A stretch of DNA of 64,000 nt from Draconibacterium orientale (GTDB lineage: Bacteria; Bacteroidota; Bacteroidia; Bacteroidales; Prolixibacteraceae). The translations under genes and the position numbers were made by a program. Positions 43,328 to 51,954 of this stretch are shown here, in pieces; the stretch's first letter is position 1, and each line of letters begins with the position of its first letter. The notes beneath the pieces are model-generated. The model searched no databases, was not told where the DNA came from, and was given only the letters and a program-made list of their open reading frames with translations. The stretch spans positions 3,326,001-3,390,000 of the forward strand of contig NZ_CP007451.1 of NCBI RefSeq assembly GCF_000626635.1, given 5' to 3'.

Positions 43328-44302
43328 ATGTCCAATCTGAAAAAATTTAAAATGATGAAAGCAAAATTAAATATAATCAAAGGTTTAGGGATTCTGGCAA
43401 TAGTAGTAGCAGCATTTACGTCAAATGCACAACAGGACCCCATGTTTACTCAATACATGTTCAATACACAAACCATTAACCCGGCTTATGCCGGTACATG
43501 GGAATCGGTAGGGTTCATGGCACTCGGACGTCATCAGTGGACCGGTTGGGACGGTGCTCCTACAACTTATACCTTTTCCATACAGGCTCCGCTAAAAAAT
43601 GAACGTGTGGCACTGGGCTTAAATGTACTTAACGATAAAACCGGATTGGAAAAACGTTTTTATGTTTTTGCCGATTATTCGTACCTGGTTCCTGTTAGCG
43701 AGAAAACAAATCTGAGGCTGGGACTTAAAGGTGGTTTTACCAATTATTCGAACAATTTAGCAGCGTACACCATTCTAGACCCGGGCGATCCGAATTTTGC
43801 AGGCGAAATAAAAAATGCATTCAAACCAAACTTTGGTGTGGGTGCCTTTTTATACAGCAAAAGAGCCTATGTGGGTCTTTCTGTTCCGAAACTGGTAAGC
43901 ACTACCTTTGAAAACGATATGGAAAGCTTTTCGGTTGATGGTGAATTACGTCACTATTTCCTGATTGCCGGTGCCGTTTTTGATATGGGCGAAAATGTAA
44001 AATTCAAACCGACCATGTTTACCAAAGCATCGTTTACCTCTGAAACAGGTACACCGCTTCAGTTCGACCTTACCGGAAACTTCCTTATTAAGGAGAAATT
44101 CTGGCTCGGAGCGATGTATCGTACCGGATCTTCTTACGGGTTTATTGCCCAATGGATATTCGACCAGAAATTACGTGTTGGGTATGCCATCGATTTTACA
44201 ACCAACAATATGAAACATTACAGCAACGGAACACACGAAGTAATGATATCGTACGAACTAAGATTTAAGAAAGAAGAAGTGGTATCGCCAAGATACTTCT
44301 AA
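43328..44302 (+). CDS. PorP/SprF-like T9SS outer-membrane protein, copy B
   Basis: The 324 residues match copy A, C and D (signal peptide, QQDPMFTQYMFN start, NPAYAG, KEEVVSPRYF end). It is an apparently intact ORF behind a headless cargo fragment, so it has no obvious promoter in this arrangement. It may be read through from nothing or from the palindrome. The next gene downstream is the intact cargo operon, about 750 bp away. Confidence 0.85.
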   Translation: MSNLKKFKMMKAKLNIIKGLGILAIVVAAFTSNAQQDPMFTQYMFNTQTINPAYAGTWESVGFMALGRHQWTGWDGAPTTYTFSIQAPLKNERVALGLNVLNDKTGLEKRFYVFADYSYLVPVSEKTNLRLGLKGGFTNYSNNLAAYTILDPGDPNFAGEIKNAFKPNFGVGAFLYSKRAYVGLSVPKLVSTTFENDMESFSVDGELRHYFLIAGAVFDMGENVKFKPTMFTKASFTSETGTPLQFDLTGNFLIKEKFWLGAMYRTGSSYGFIAQWIFDQKLRVGYAIDFTTNNMKHYSNGTHEVMISYELRFKKEEVVSPRYF

Positions 44303-44398
44303 CGAAAATATTTTGATGTTGTGTTTAAAACCCGAGTCGCAGCTTTCCTTGTTGTGGCTTGGGTTTTGTTTTTCAGTACCTTATCATCCTTTACAAAT

Positions 44399-44561
44399 AA
44401 TACCAAATTGACCACAAAATGCCGCATATGAATTTGTTCTTTTCCGTTTCTACTGCGTTGAAAAATTATAACGTAGCTCGGCTATGCTAAAATTTTTCGC
44501 CTTGTACAAACGGAAAATAACCGACATATCCAATACGGCATTTTATAATCAAATTGGTATA
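44399..44561. mobile_element. MITE-like element with 25-bp terminal inverted repeats
   Basis: The left end AATACCAAATTGACC and right end (reverse complement TATACCAATTTGATT) are imperfect inverted repeats, both continuing to AAAATGCCG. The inside has an imperfect palindrome around GCTCGGCTATGC. No ORF large enough for a transposase. The wording (AAAAATTATAACGTAGCTCGG, then AAAATTTTTCGCCTTG) resembles a repeat I recall from other Bacteroidota intergenic regions. Confidence 0.55.
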
Positions 44562-44834
44562 AGCATTAAAACCAACTTACTACAATTATTATTCTTATTA
44601 AACTCCTGCTTTTGTTTCAACACCAACATAACTTTCATAATATTATCAAACACAGACATTTGTCCCATTATGAAACAAGAAAGCGAAAGCAAAAAAAGAC
44701 GCTAACATGCTGAATATCTACACACTAAAAACAAATGGCACAACTAATTGTTTATATCGCCTCGAACTTAAAAACAAAACACAATGATTAAATGCACTGA
44801 TTTCCCTACTGATTTTTATTTGGATAATTTGATA

Positions 44835-44945
44835 TTATGTCATAATTTGCATAAGTAATTTATTGATTCTGAAATTTAAAGAAGGTAAAAAATAAGGGGT
44901 TATTCATACTTTCCGGACAATTTCACATCAAACTTTTTAATAACC
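44835..44945 (+). promoter_or_regulatory. Upstream block shared by the two cargo operons (copy 1)
   Basis: GTCATAATTTGCATAAG followed by AATTTATTGATTCTGAA, GAAGGTAAAAAATAAGGGG and AATTTCACATCAAACTTT recurs inverted at about 56545-56660 upstream of the D gene with few differences. The block is probably the promoter and leader of both operons. Confidence 0.6.
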
Positions 44946-45056
44946 AAACGGACAATAAATGCAATTCATATTGTATTTACTCTCCACGTGTATTGAATGC
45001 GTCAATTTATACTGACTGCATTAATGATGACTGTAAATAATTATAACACCAACAAT

Positions 45057-45629
45057 ATGAAAAAATTTCACCCTTACAATGATTTAACTGGAAAGTCAAG
45101 CATTTGTGCACAATTAAATACCACGAAGTGGTTTTTAGGTATACAACTTATAATTGTACTTATCCTGTTTACATTTAGTATTTCTCTGGCACAGAATAGT
45201 AATATCTTTCAAGTTTCTGATAATCGATCGGAAGTAATTAGCGTATTAAGTACGGATTCGAATATTGATGTTGAACATTTCATGAGACTTAGGTACGATT
45301 TACAACCTACAATCTTTATTGAAAACAATTCAATAGCTAACATTTCCGAAGAAGGTATATCTGTTGTTCGATTAGACGATATGTCCTCAAACGAAATATT
45401 AAAAAATGACATTCCGGGATTTCATACATCCGAGCTCTTGTTTATTTCTATAAAGAAAGCTAGTGATTTGCAGCAGCAAATCGACGTTCAAACTCTTACA
45501 AACTTCGATAGACTAAAGTATATTTTTATACTCTCATATATATCAGTAAGTGATGAAGATATACACAATTTACTGATAAACGCTGATGCCTCTATTTCCA
45601 TCATCTATTCTTTAGCAACAGAGAATTAG
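45057..45629 (+). CDS. Secreted or membrane-anchored protein of unknown function, before the cargo gene
   Basis: From the Met at 45057 (MKKFHPYNDLTG) it has 190 residues; the frame extends 20 codons further upstream. A hydrophobic segment (IQLIIVLILFTFSISLAQ) is a signal peptide or anchor. The mature part is acidic, with no recognised domain (NSNIFQVSDNRSEVISVLS). It lies between the shared promoter block and the intact cargo gene at 45662, so it may be its operon partner, but the D operon has no counterpart. Its role is unknown. Confidence 0.6.
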   Translation: MKKFHPYNDLTGKSSICAQLNTTKWFLGIQLIIVLILFTFSISLAQNSNIFQVSDNRSEVISVLSTDSNIDVEHFMRLRYDLQPTIFIENNSIANISEEGISVVRLDDMSSNEILKNDIPGFHTSELLFISIKKASDLQQQIDVQTLTNFDRLKYIFILSYISVSDEDIHNLLINADASISIIYSLATEN

Positions 45630-45661
45630 GCTCGAAAGTAAAACGCTAAAATTCCTTAATT

Positions 45662-48600
45662 ATGAAAACATTTAATAACAATATTCTTAATAGAAAAGGA
45701 TCCTTGCCGAGATTAGCTATTTTTGCGCTATCTCTTATGCTTTTGGGTATTACTTCCACTGCCCAGGTGCGTGAACCCTTTGAGCCAAGATCTTCTGAAT
45801 TCACCCCTAACAAAACTACATATAGCATTAAGGGTGATTTTACAATGATCGGGAATACAAATCTAACATTGTATAATTATAATGATAACAGGAACAACAG
45901 TCAGAATTATATGATATATGTTGATGAAGATACTGATGGAAGTACTCAAAACTCTTCTTCAGCTACTCTTCAATTCTCAACAGAAAATGATGCTTTGCCA
46001 GGATGTTCAAATGTAATATACGCAGGACTGTACTGGACCGGAAGAATGTATTACGGTAGCAATTTAAGTTCAACTGAAAGGCTTGCTATGCGTACTGTGA
46101 AGTTTAAAGCACCGGGAGGTTCATACCAAACTTTACAAGCTAACGATGATGAGATTCGATATCCCGGAGATAATGACATGTACGCCGGTTATATTGAAGT
46201 TACCGACATTGTAAAAAATGCAGGTGAAGGTGAATACTGGCTTGCCGATATGGCACTTTCTCAGGGCAACGGTGGCAGCACCGGTTACTATGGTGGATGG
46301 GGACTGGTAGTAGTTTACGAAAACTCAAAGATGAAATGGCGTGACATTACGGTATTTGATGGATATGCCTATGTACAAGGAAGTACGGCAAACCACACGC
46401 TTGAAGTCTCCGGATTTAATACCGTTCAGGCAGGACCTAATGAAGAAATGGTGCCCGTTGATATCAAAATGGGGTTTATGGCAGGAGAAGGCGATGTTGG
46501 CATTTCGGGCGACTACTTTGAAATTCAAAAACAGGTTGATAATTCTTATATGCGTTTATCGCATACAGGAAATACGACCGAAAATTTCTTTAACAGCTCT
46601 ATCGAAACCGGAGGTAATCTGCGAAATCCAAACCTACCGAATAATACCGGACTTGATATAAGTATGTTTAATGTGGTAAACACAGACAACGAAGTTATTG
46701 CAAATAGTCAGACTTCCACAAAATTCAGATATGGCTCAACACAAGACACTTATGTGATTTTCAGTATAGTATTTGCCGTAGATGCCTATATTCCGGAAAC
46801 AGAAGCCATTGTTACAAACACAGCTATTAACGGGGTTCCTAATCCAGTTAGTCTTTTTACAGATCCCGGGCATATATTGGATATTGAAGTAGAGCTTAAA
46901 AATAAAGGCACGGAAGCAACAGACAACACCTTAATTGTAATACCAATACCCTATACAGCAAGTTTTGTTGAAAATAGTATTAGTTCAACTATTTATCCTC
47001 CTTTAAACTCAAGCAATGCAGCACCTGTATTTGATCCTAACTTAGGGGCAACAGGCTCTATTGTTTGGGATATCGGCAATTTCCCTTTACCGTCTGATCC
47101 TGATCACCTACTCGCGAGTATCTCATTTCAATTAAAAGCAACAGAGGATTGTTCTATTTTAATTAACCCCAATTGTACTCCAAGAATAGCTATTACCGGA
47201 ACCACCAGCGGAGTTGGAGCGACTACCGGTACGCCATTTGAACATGGATTTATTCAAGGGCATGAGACAAGCGGTAATTGTGTTGGCGAACCTATCCCCT
47301 CTCCACTTTATATTGATTTTGATGATGCTGCTGTTGGAGAACATTGTACCGGAGATCCCGACGATTATAACAGAGAGTTCTATTATTGTAACCGAGATGG
47401 CCTGCCTGTTCAAGTAGCAGAAGTCGAAGCACATTTTCCTCCAGGTTCAAGATTTTACAATGAATATCCTATTAATGACCAATCAACAGAATTTACTGCA
47501 GATGATCCATTTCCGGCGACAATAGGAACGGCAACTTATTATGCAATTCCCCCGGGAATAACAAATTGCTTTTTCGTATTCGATATTATTATAGATGATG
47601 TTAGAAGTACTCCAACAGTAAATGATGTTGACTATTGTTTAAATGATGCTGCGGTGGCTTTAACTGCCACTCCAAGCAACCCATCATATAACTTATATTA
47701 TTACACAGATAACAATCCTTCAACAACTGCTCAAACATCAATTATTCCTTCTACAGCAAATGCCGGACAAACAACATATTATATTGCTGAAGGACTTTCA
47801 AATGCCTGCATTAGCCCAAACAGGGCACCAATTGTTGTTTCGGTAATTGCACCTCCATCGTGTGAAATTACAGGAAGTAGTTCCGTTTGCCCATCCAGCA
47901 CAAATAATATTTATTCTGCTCCGGCTGGCATGGATTCTTACAGTTGGAGTATTACCTCAGGAACTGCCACATTAAATGGTGCGTCTGATGAGCAAACCGT
48001 TGAAGTTATTGCCGGCAGTTGCAATGAGGATTTTACACTAGAACTAACAGTTACCAATAGTAATGAATGTAGCTCTACTTGTAGTTTGGATGTGAAGGTT
48101 GAGGATGATGTTGATCCAACATGGACAGTTGAACCAAGCGACATGACAAGCGTTGCCTGCGATCCTGCTACCAATGCTACTGCATTTGCAAACTGGTTGG
48201 CAAGCTTCTCTGGAACTGACGAGTGCGGTACAGCAACAGTTACCCACAACAGTCCTGGATTAAGCGATGGTTGTGGTGCAACAGGTACTGAAACTGTTAC
48301 ATTTACTTTAACCGACGAATGTGGAAATGACATTACAAAAGATGCAACTTTCACAATTATCGACGATACTGATCCAACAATCGACAACTCGGAAAAAGAA
48401 GACCTTACCGTAGAGTGTGCTGATGACTGGAGTGCTGATTTGCAGGCATGGTTAAACAATGCCGCCGGAGCAACAGCATCTGACCTTTGTGGGGATGTTG
48501 AATGGTCAAACAATTACGATGCAAATAACCTTAGCGACCTTTGCGGGGCGACAGGTGCCGTAACGGTTACATTTACTGCTACCGACGAATGCCAGAACAC

Positions 48601-50893
48601 AGCAACAACAACTGCTGTATTTACTATCGAAGATACTACTGATCCAACAATCGACAACACCAATTTAAGTAACATAGAAATTGAATGTGGCATAGATCAA
48701 GTAAATAAACTGTCAGATTGGTTAGCCAATAATGCTGGAGCTACTGCAACAGATAATTGTAGTGGAGTTACCTGGAGTAACAACTATGGAGAAGAAGATG
48801 ACGTAGATTGTGACAATGGTGCAATAACAGTAATATTTACAGCTACAGATGCGTGCGGAAATGAAAGCACCACTTCAGCAAGCTATTCGATCCAGGACAA
48901 TACCGCTCCTGAATTTGTTGAAGAACTTCCGGCTGATGTAACTGTTGAGTGTGATGCAATTCCTGCTGCAGCTGTGCTTACCGCTACCGATAACTGTGGC
49001 GAAGCTACTGTGGCAATGATGGAAACAAGCACCGAACCGGAAACTTGCGATAACTATACAATCACCCGCGTTTGGACTGCTACCGACGAGTGTGGTAACG
49101 AAACTGTTCACACACAGGTTATTACCGTGAAAGACGAAACAAAACCAGTGTTTGTAGAGGAACTTCCGGCTGATGTAACTGTTGAATGTGATGCAATTCC
49201 TGCTGCAGCTGTGCTTACCGCTACCGATAACTGTGGCGAAGCTACTGTGGCAATGATGGAAACAAGCACCGAACCGGAAACTTGCGATAACTATACAATC
49301 ACCCGCGTTTGGACTGCTACCGACGAGTGTGGTAACGAAACTGTTCACACACAGGTTATTACCGTGAAAGACGAAACTGCTCCGGAAGTTAGCTGTAACG
49401 ACATTACGGTTCAACTGGATGCAAACGGTGTTGCAACCATAACTGTTGATGATATCAACGGCGGAGCAACTGACAATTGTGGAACTATCGACACCATGTT
49501 TATCAGCCAGGAAACTTTCAACTGCGATAACGTTGGTGAAAACCAGGTTACATTAACTGCAATCGATGAATGTGGAAACGAAGCAACTTGTACAGCCACT
49601 GTTACTGTTGAAGAAGGTGATGCTGATTGTGGCTTCGATCCATTCAAAGCAAACGATGATATTCTGACTTTGATTTACTGTCCGGGTGAAACAGTTTCCG
49701 GAGAGCTTGATTTGTTTGCCAACGATGAAGGGTTTACCCGCGAAAATGTAAGCTTTACTATTCTTACCGATTTGCCAAACGGAGTAAGCGCTACAGATGG
49801 TAATTTAATTTATGTGAATGAAGAACCAACTGAAGCTGTTATTACTTTCACTTACTCAGTATGCCATACCGTTAATACCGAAAACTGCGACACTGCTGAA
49901 GTTACAATTGTTGTCCTTCTGGATACCGATTGCGACGGCGTACCTAACAATGATGATATCGACGACGACGATGATGGAATCCTGGATATTATCGAAGAGG
50001 AAAATGCTCTGGATCAAACATCGCTTGATTCTGACGGAGACGGTATTGTTGACCGATTGGACATTGACTCGGATAATGACGGTATTGTTGACAACATTGA
50101 GTGGCAATCAACAATTGCTGAAGATGGAGAATACGACTACATCCTTCCGCTGGGAATTGACTCAAACGGAGATGGATGGGATGACGCCTACGATCCTACC
50201 AGCAACGGTATTACTTACGAACCATGGGATATGGACTTAGACGGGACTCCGGATTACTTAGACACTGATACCGATAGCGAAGGTGAAGACGACAACGTTG
50301 AAGGTTGGGATGAATTCCCGAATGATTCGATAGCAGATGTAAGCTTCATTGGCAGCGATGCTGACGGTGATGGACTCGACGATGCTTACGATACTTACAA
50401 CACCACTACCGAAGGATGGACACGTGGACAAAATGCGATCGGTTCTAATGCCTACTTGCAGGATACAGATGCTGATGGTGTACGCGACTGGAGAGATGCA
50501 GTGGATGACAGAACGCCACCTGAGCAGTTTGCTTGTGGTGAACCGGTTATTCCAAACGCCTTTTCGCCAAACCAGGATGGTTACAACGATTATTTCAAAA
50601 TAATGATTTATTGTACTGGCGATCAGGGCGGCAGCGACGAAAGAGTATTGGGTGACGATTTCAATGATGCCAGAATAGAAATCTTTAACCGATGGGGTAA
50701 CCTGGTTTACGAGCAGGAACGCTACGGAAATGAAAGCTACTGGGGAGATGTAGATGCATGGTGGGACGGAAGTTCGATGCACGATATGCAGCTTGGTGAC
50801 AACCAGTTGCCAACAGCAACCTACTACTACATACTGTACTTTAACGATGGAAGCAGAGAACCTATTACCGGATTCGTATTCCTAAATAATTAA
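45662..50893 (+). CDS. Large T9SS type-B cargo/adhesin-like surface protein (intact copy C)
   Basis: A 1743-residue secreted protein. Signal peptide at residues about 15-34 (cleavage near STAQ), then a long N-terminal region of unknown fold, an Ig/PKD-like segment near 720-810, and HYR-like repeats (about 835-1270) with TDECGNE and TVECDAIPAAAV words. Two almost identical 79-residue units start at residues 1084 and 1163. After that come thrombospondin-type-3-like calcium motifs (DSDGDGIVDRLDIDSDNDG) and the gliding-motility-type C-terminal domain (about 1655-1743: NAFSPNQDGYND, FNRWGNLVYE, GFVFLNN). The design matches T9SS type-B cargo, which needs a PorP/SprF partner; that gene follows 15 bp downstream. 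Probable role is adhesion or gliding; the ligand is unknown. Confidence 0.87.
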   Translation: MKTFNNNILNRKGSLPRLAIFALSLMLLGITSTAQVREPFEPRSSEFTPNKTTYSIKGDFTMIGNTNLTLYNYNDNRNNSQNYMIYVDEDTDGSTQNSSSATLQFSTENDALPGCSNVIYAGLYWTGRMYYGSNLSSTERLAMRTVKFKAPGGSYQTLQANDDEIRYPGDNDMYAGYIEVTDIVKNAGEGEYWLADMALSQGNGGSTGYYGGWGLVVVYENSKMKWRDITVFDGYAYVQGSTANHTLEVSGFNTVQAGPNEEMVPVDIKMGFMAGEGDVGISGDYFEIQKQVDNSYMRLSHTGNTTENFFNSSIETGGNLRNPNLPNNTGLDISMFNVVNTDNEVIANSQTSTKFRYGSTQDTYVIFSIVFAVDAYIPETEAIVTNTAINGVPNPVSLFTDPGHILDIEVELKNKGTEATDNTLIVIPIPYTASFVENSISSTIYPPLNSSNAAPVFDPNLGATGSIVWDIGNFPLPSDPDHLLASISFQLKATEDCSILINPNCTPRIAITGTTSGVGATTGTPFEHGFIQGHETSGNCVGEPIPSPLYIDFDDAAVGEHCTGDPDDYNREFYYCNRDGLPVQVAEVEAHFPPGSRFYNEYPINDQSTEFTADDPFPATIGTATYYAIPPGITNCFFVFDIIIDDVRSTPTVNDVDYCLNDAAVALTATPSNPSYNLYYYTDNNPSTTAQTSIIPSTANAGQTTYYIAEGLSNACISPNRAPIVVSVIAPPSCEITGSSSVCPSSTNNIYSAPAGMDSYSWSITSGTATLNGASDEQTVEVIAGSCNEDFTLELTVTNSNECSSTCSLDVKVEDDVDPTWTVEPSDMTSVACDPATNATAFANWLASFSGTDECGTATVTHNSPGLSDGCGATGTETVTFTLTDECGNDITKDATFTIIDDTDPTIDNSEKEDLTVECADDWSADLQAWLNNAAGATASDLCGDVEWSNNYDANNLSDLCGATGAVTVTFTATDECQNTATTTAVFTIEDTTDPTIDNTNLSNIEIECGIDQVNKLSDWLANNAGATATDNCSGVTWSNNYGEEDDVDCDNGAITVIFTATDACGNESTTSASYSIQDNTAPEFVEELPADVTVECDAIPAAAVLTATDNCGEATVAMMETSTEPETCDNYTITRVWTATDECGNETVHTQVITVKDETKPVFVEELPADVTVECDAIPAAAVLTATDNCGEATVAMMETSTEPETCDNYTITRVWTATDECGNETVHTQVITVKDETAPEVSCNDITVQLDANGVATITVDDINGGATDNCGTIDTMFISQETFNCDNVGENQVTLTAIDECGNEATCTATVTVEEGDADCGFDPFKANDDILTLIYCPGETVSGELDLFANDEGFTRENVSFTILTDLPNGVSATDGNLIYVNEEPTEAVITFTYSVCHTVNTENCDTAEVTIVVLLDTDCDGVPNNDDIDDDDDGILDIIEEENALDQTSLDSDGDGIVDRLDIDSDNDGIVDNIEWQSTIAEDGEYDYILPLGIDSNGDGWDDAYDPTSNGITYEPWDMDLDGTPDYLDTDTDSEGEDDNVEGWDEFPNDSIADVSFIGSDADGDGLDDAYDTYNTTTEGWTRGQNAIGSNAYLQDTDADGVRDWRDAVDDRTPPEQFACGEPVIPNAFSPNQDGYNDYFKIMIYCTGDQGGSDERVLGDDFNDARIEIFNRWGNLVYEQERYGNESYWGDVDAWWDGSSMHDMQLGDNQLPTATYYYILYFNDGSREPITGFVFLNN
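48911..49384 (+). repeat. Two 237-bp tandem units inside the cargo gene
   Basis: Units begin at 48911 and 49148 and are nearly identical at base level; each encodes a 79-residue HYR-like module (ELPADVTVECDAIPAA). Such tandem modules are prone to gain or loss by slippage. Confidence 0.9.
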
Positions 50894-51954
50894 TTGATTA
50901 ATTAATGAATGTCCAATCTGAAAAAATTTAAAATGATGAAAGCAAAATTAAATATAATCAAAGGTTTAGGGATTCTGGCAATAGTAGTAGCAGCATTTAC
51001 GTCAAATGCACAACAGGACCCCATGTTTACTCAATACATGTTCAATACACAAACCATTAACCCGGCTTATGCCGGTACATGGGAATCGGTAGGGTTCATG
51101 GCACTCGGACGTCATCAGTGGACCGGTTGGGACGGTGCTCCTACAACTTATACCTTTTCCATACAGGCTCCGCTAAAAAATGAACGTGTGGCACTGGGCT
51201 TAAATGTACTTAACGATAAAACCGGATTGGAAAAACGTTTTTATGTTTTTGCCGATTATTCGTACCTGGTTCCTGTTAGCGAGAAAACAAATCTGAGGCT
51301 GGGACTTAAAGGTGGTTTTACCAATTATTCGAACAATTTAGCAGCGTACACCATTCTAGACCCGGGCGATCCGAATTTTGCAGGCGAAATAAAAAATGCA
51401 TTCAAACCAAACTTTGGTGTGGGTGCCTTTTTATACAGCAAAAGAGCCTATGTGGGTCTTTCTGTTCCGAAACTGGTAAGCACTACCTTTGAAAACGATA
51501 TGGAAAGCTTTTCGGTTGATGGTGAATTACGTCACTATTTCCTGATTGCCGGTGCCGTTTTTGATATGGGCGAAAATGTAAAATTCAAACCGACCATGTT
51601 TACCAAAGCATCGTTTACCTCTGAAACAGGTACACCGCTTCAGTTCGACCTTACCGGAAACTTCCTTATTAAGGAGAAATTCTGGCTCGGAGCGATGTAT
51701 CGTACCGGATCTTCTTACGGGTTTATTGCCCAATGGATATTCGACCAGAAATTACGTGTTGGGTATGCCATCGATTTTACAACCAACAATATGAAACATT
51801 ACAGCAACGGAACACACGAAGTAATGATATCGTACGAACTAAGATTTAAGAAAGAAGAAGTGGTATCGCCAAGATACTTCTAACGAAAATATTTTGATGT
51901 TGTGTTTAGAACCCGAGTCGCAGCTTTCCTTGTTGTGGCTTGGGTTTTGTTTTT
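49382..51954 (+). repeat. 2.57-kb repeat copy C (cargo C-terminal half + PorP)
   Basis: Third copy, inside the intact cargo gene and its PorP gene; length 2573. It ends at five T, where a palindrome to copy D begins with AAAA (centre T at 51954). Confidence 0.92.
50909..51883 (+). CDS. PorP/SprF-like T9SS outer-membrane protein, copy C (functional operon)
   Basis: The 324 residues are identical to the other copies. It is the second gene of the intact operon, 15 bp after the cargo stop, and so the copy most likely to be expressed. Family function: partner of SprA/T9SS for type-B cargo; beta-barrel-like in the outer membrane. Signal peptide at residues about 18-35. Confidence 0.9.
   Translation: MSNLKKFKMMKAKLNIIKGLGILAIVVAAFTSNAQQDPMFTQYMFNTQTINPAYAGTWESVGFMALGRHQWTGWDGAPTTYTFSIQAPLKNERVALGLNVLNDKTGLEKRFYVFADYSYLVPVSEKTNLRLGLKGGFTNYSNNLAAYTILDPGDPNFAGEIKNAFKPNFGVGAFLYSKRAYVGLSVPKLVSTTFENDMESFSVDGELRHYFLIAGAVFDMGENVKFKPTMFTKASFTSETGTPLQFDLTGNFLIKEKFWLGAMYRTGSSYGFIAQWIFDQKLRVGYAIDFTTNNMKHYSNGTHEVMISYELRFKKEEVVSPRYF

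Larger units (their letters stand above)
41801..44373 (+). repeat. 2.57-kb repeat copy B (cargo C-terminal half + PorP)
   Basis: Second copy, plus strand, length 2573 like A and C. It ends at a run of five T (gttttt) after which unique sequence (cagtacc) follows. The last 40 bp carry the reverse complement of the bfd 3' end, with one G-to-A change (gtgtttaaaac versus gtgtttagaac). Confidence 0.92.
44303..45056. other. Intergenic region upstream of the intact cargo gene
   Basis: It holds the end of repeat B, a MITE-like element (44399-44561) and a block at about 44835-44945 homologous to the region upstream of the D gene (reverse complement 56545-56660), probably a shared promoter. No gene beyond short chance frames. 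Confidence 0.6.

Noticed and set aside
44484..44705. 73-codon ORF in the gap upstream of the intact cargo gene
   Set aside because: It runs through the MITE-like element and has no start context or domain.
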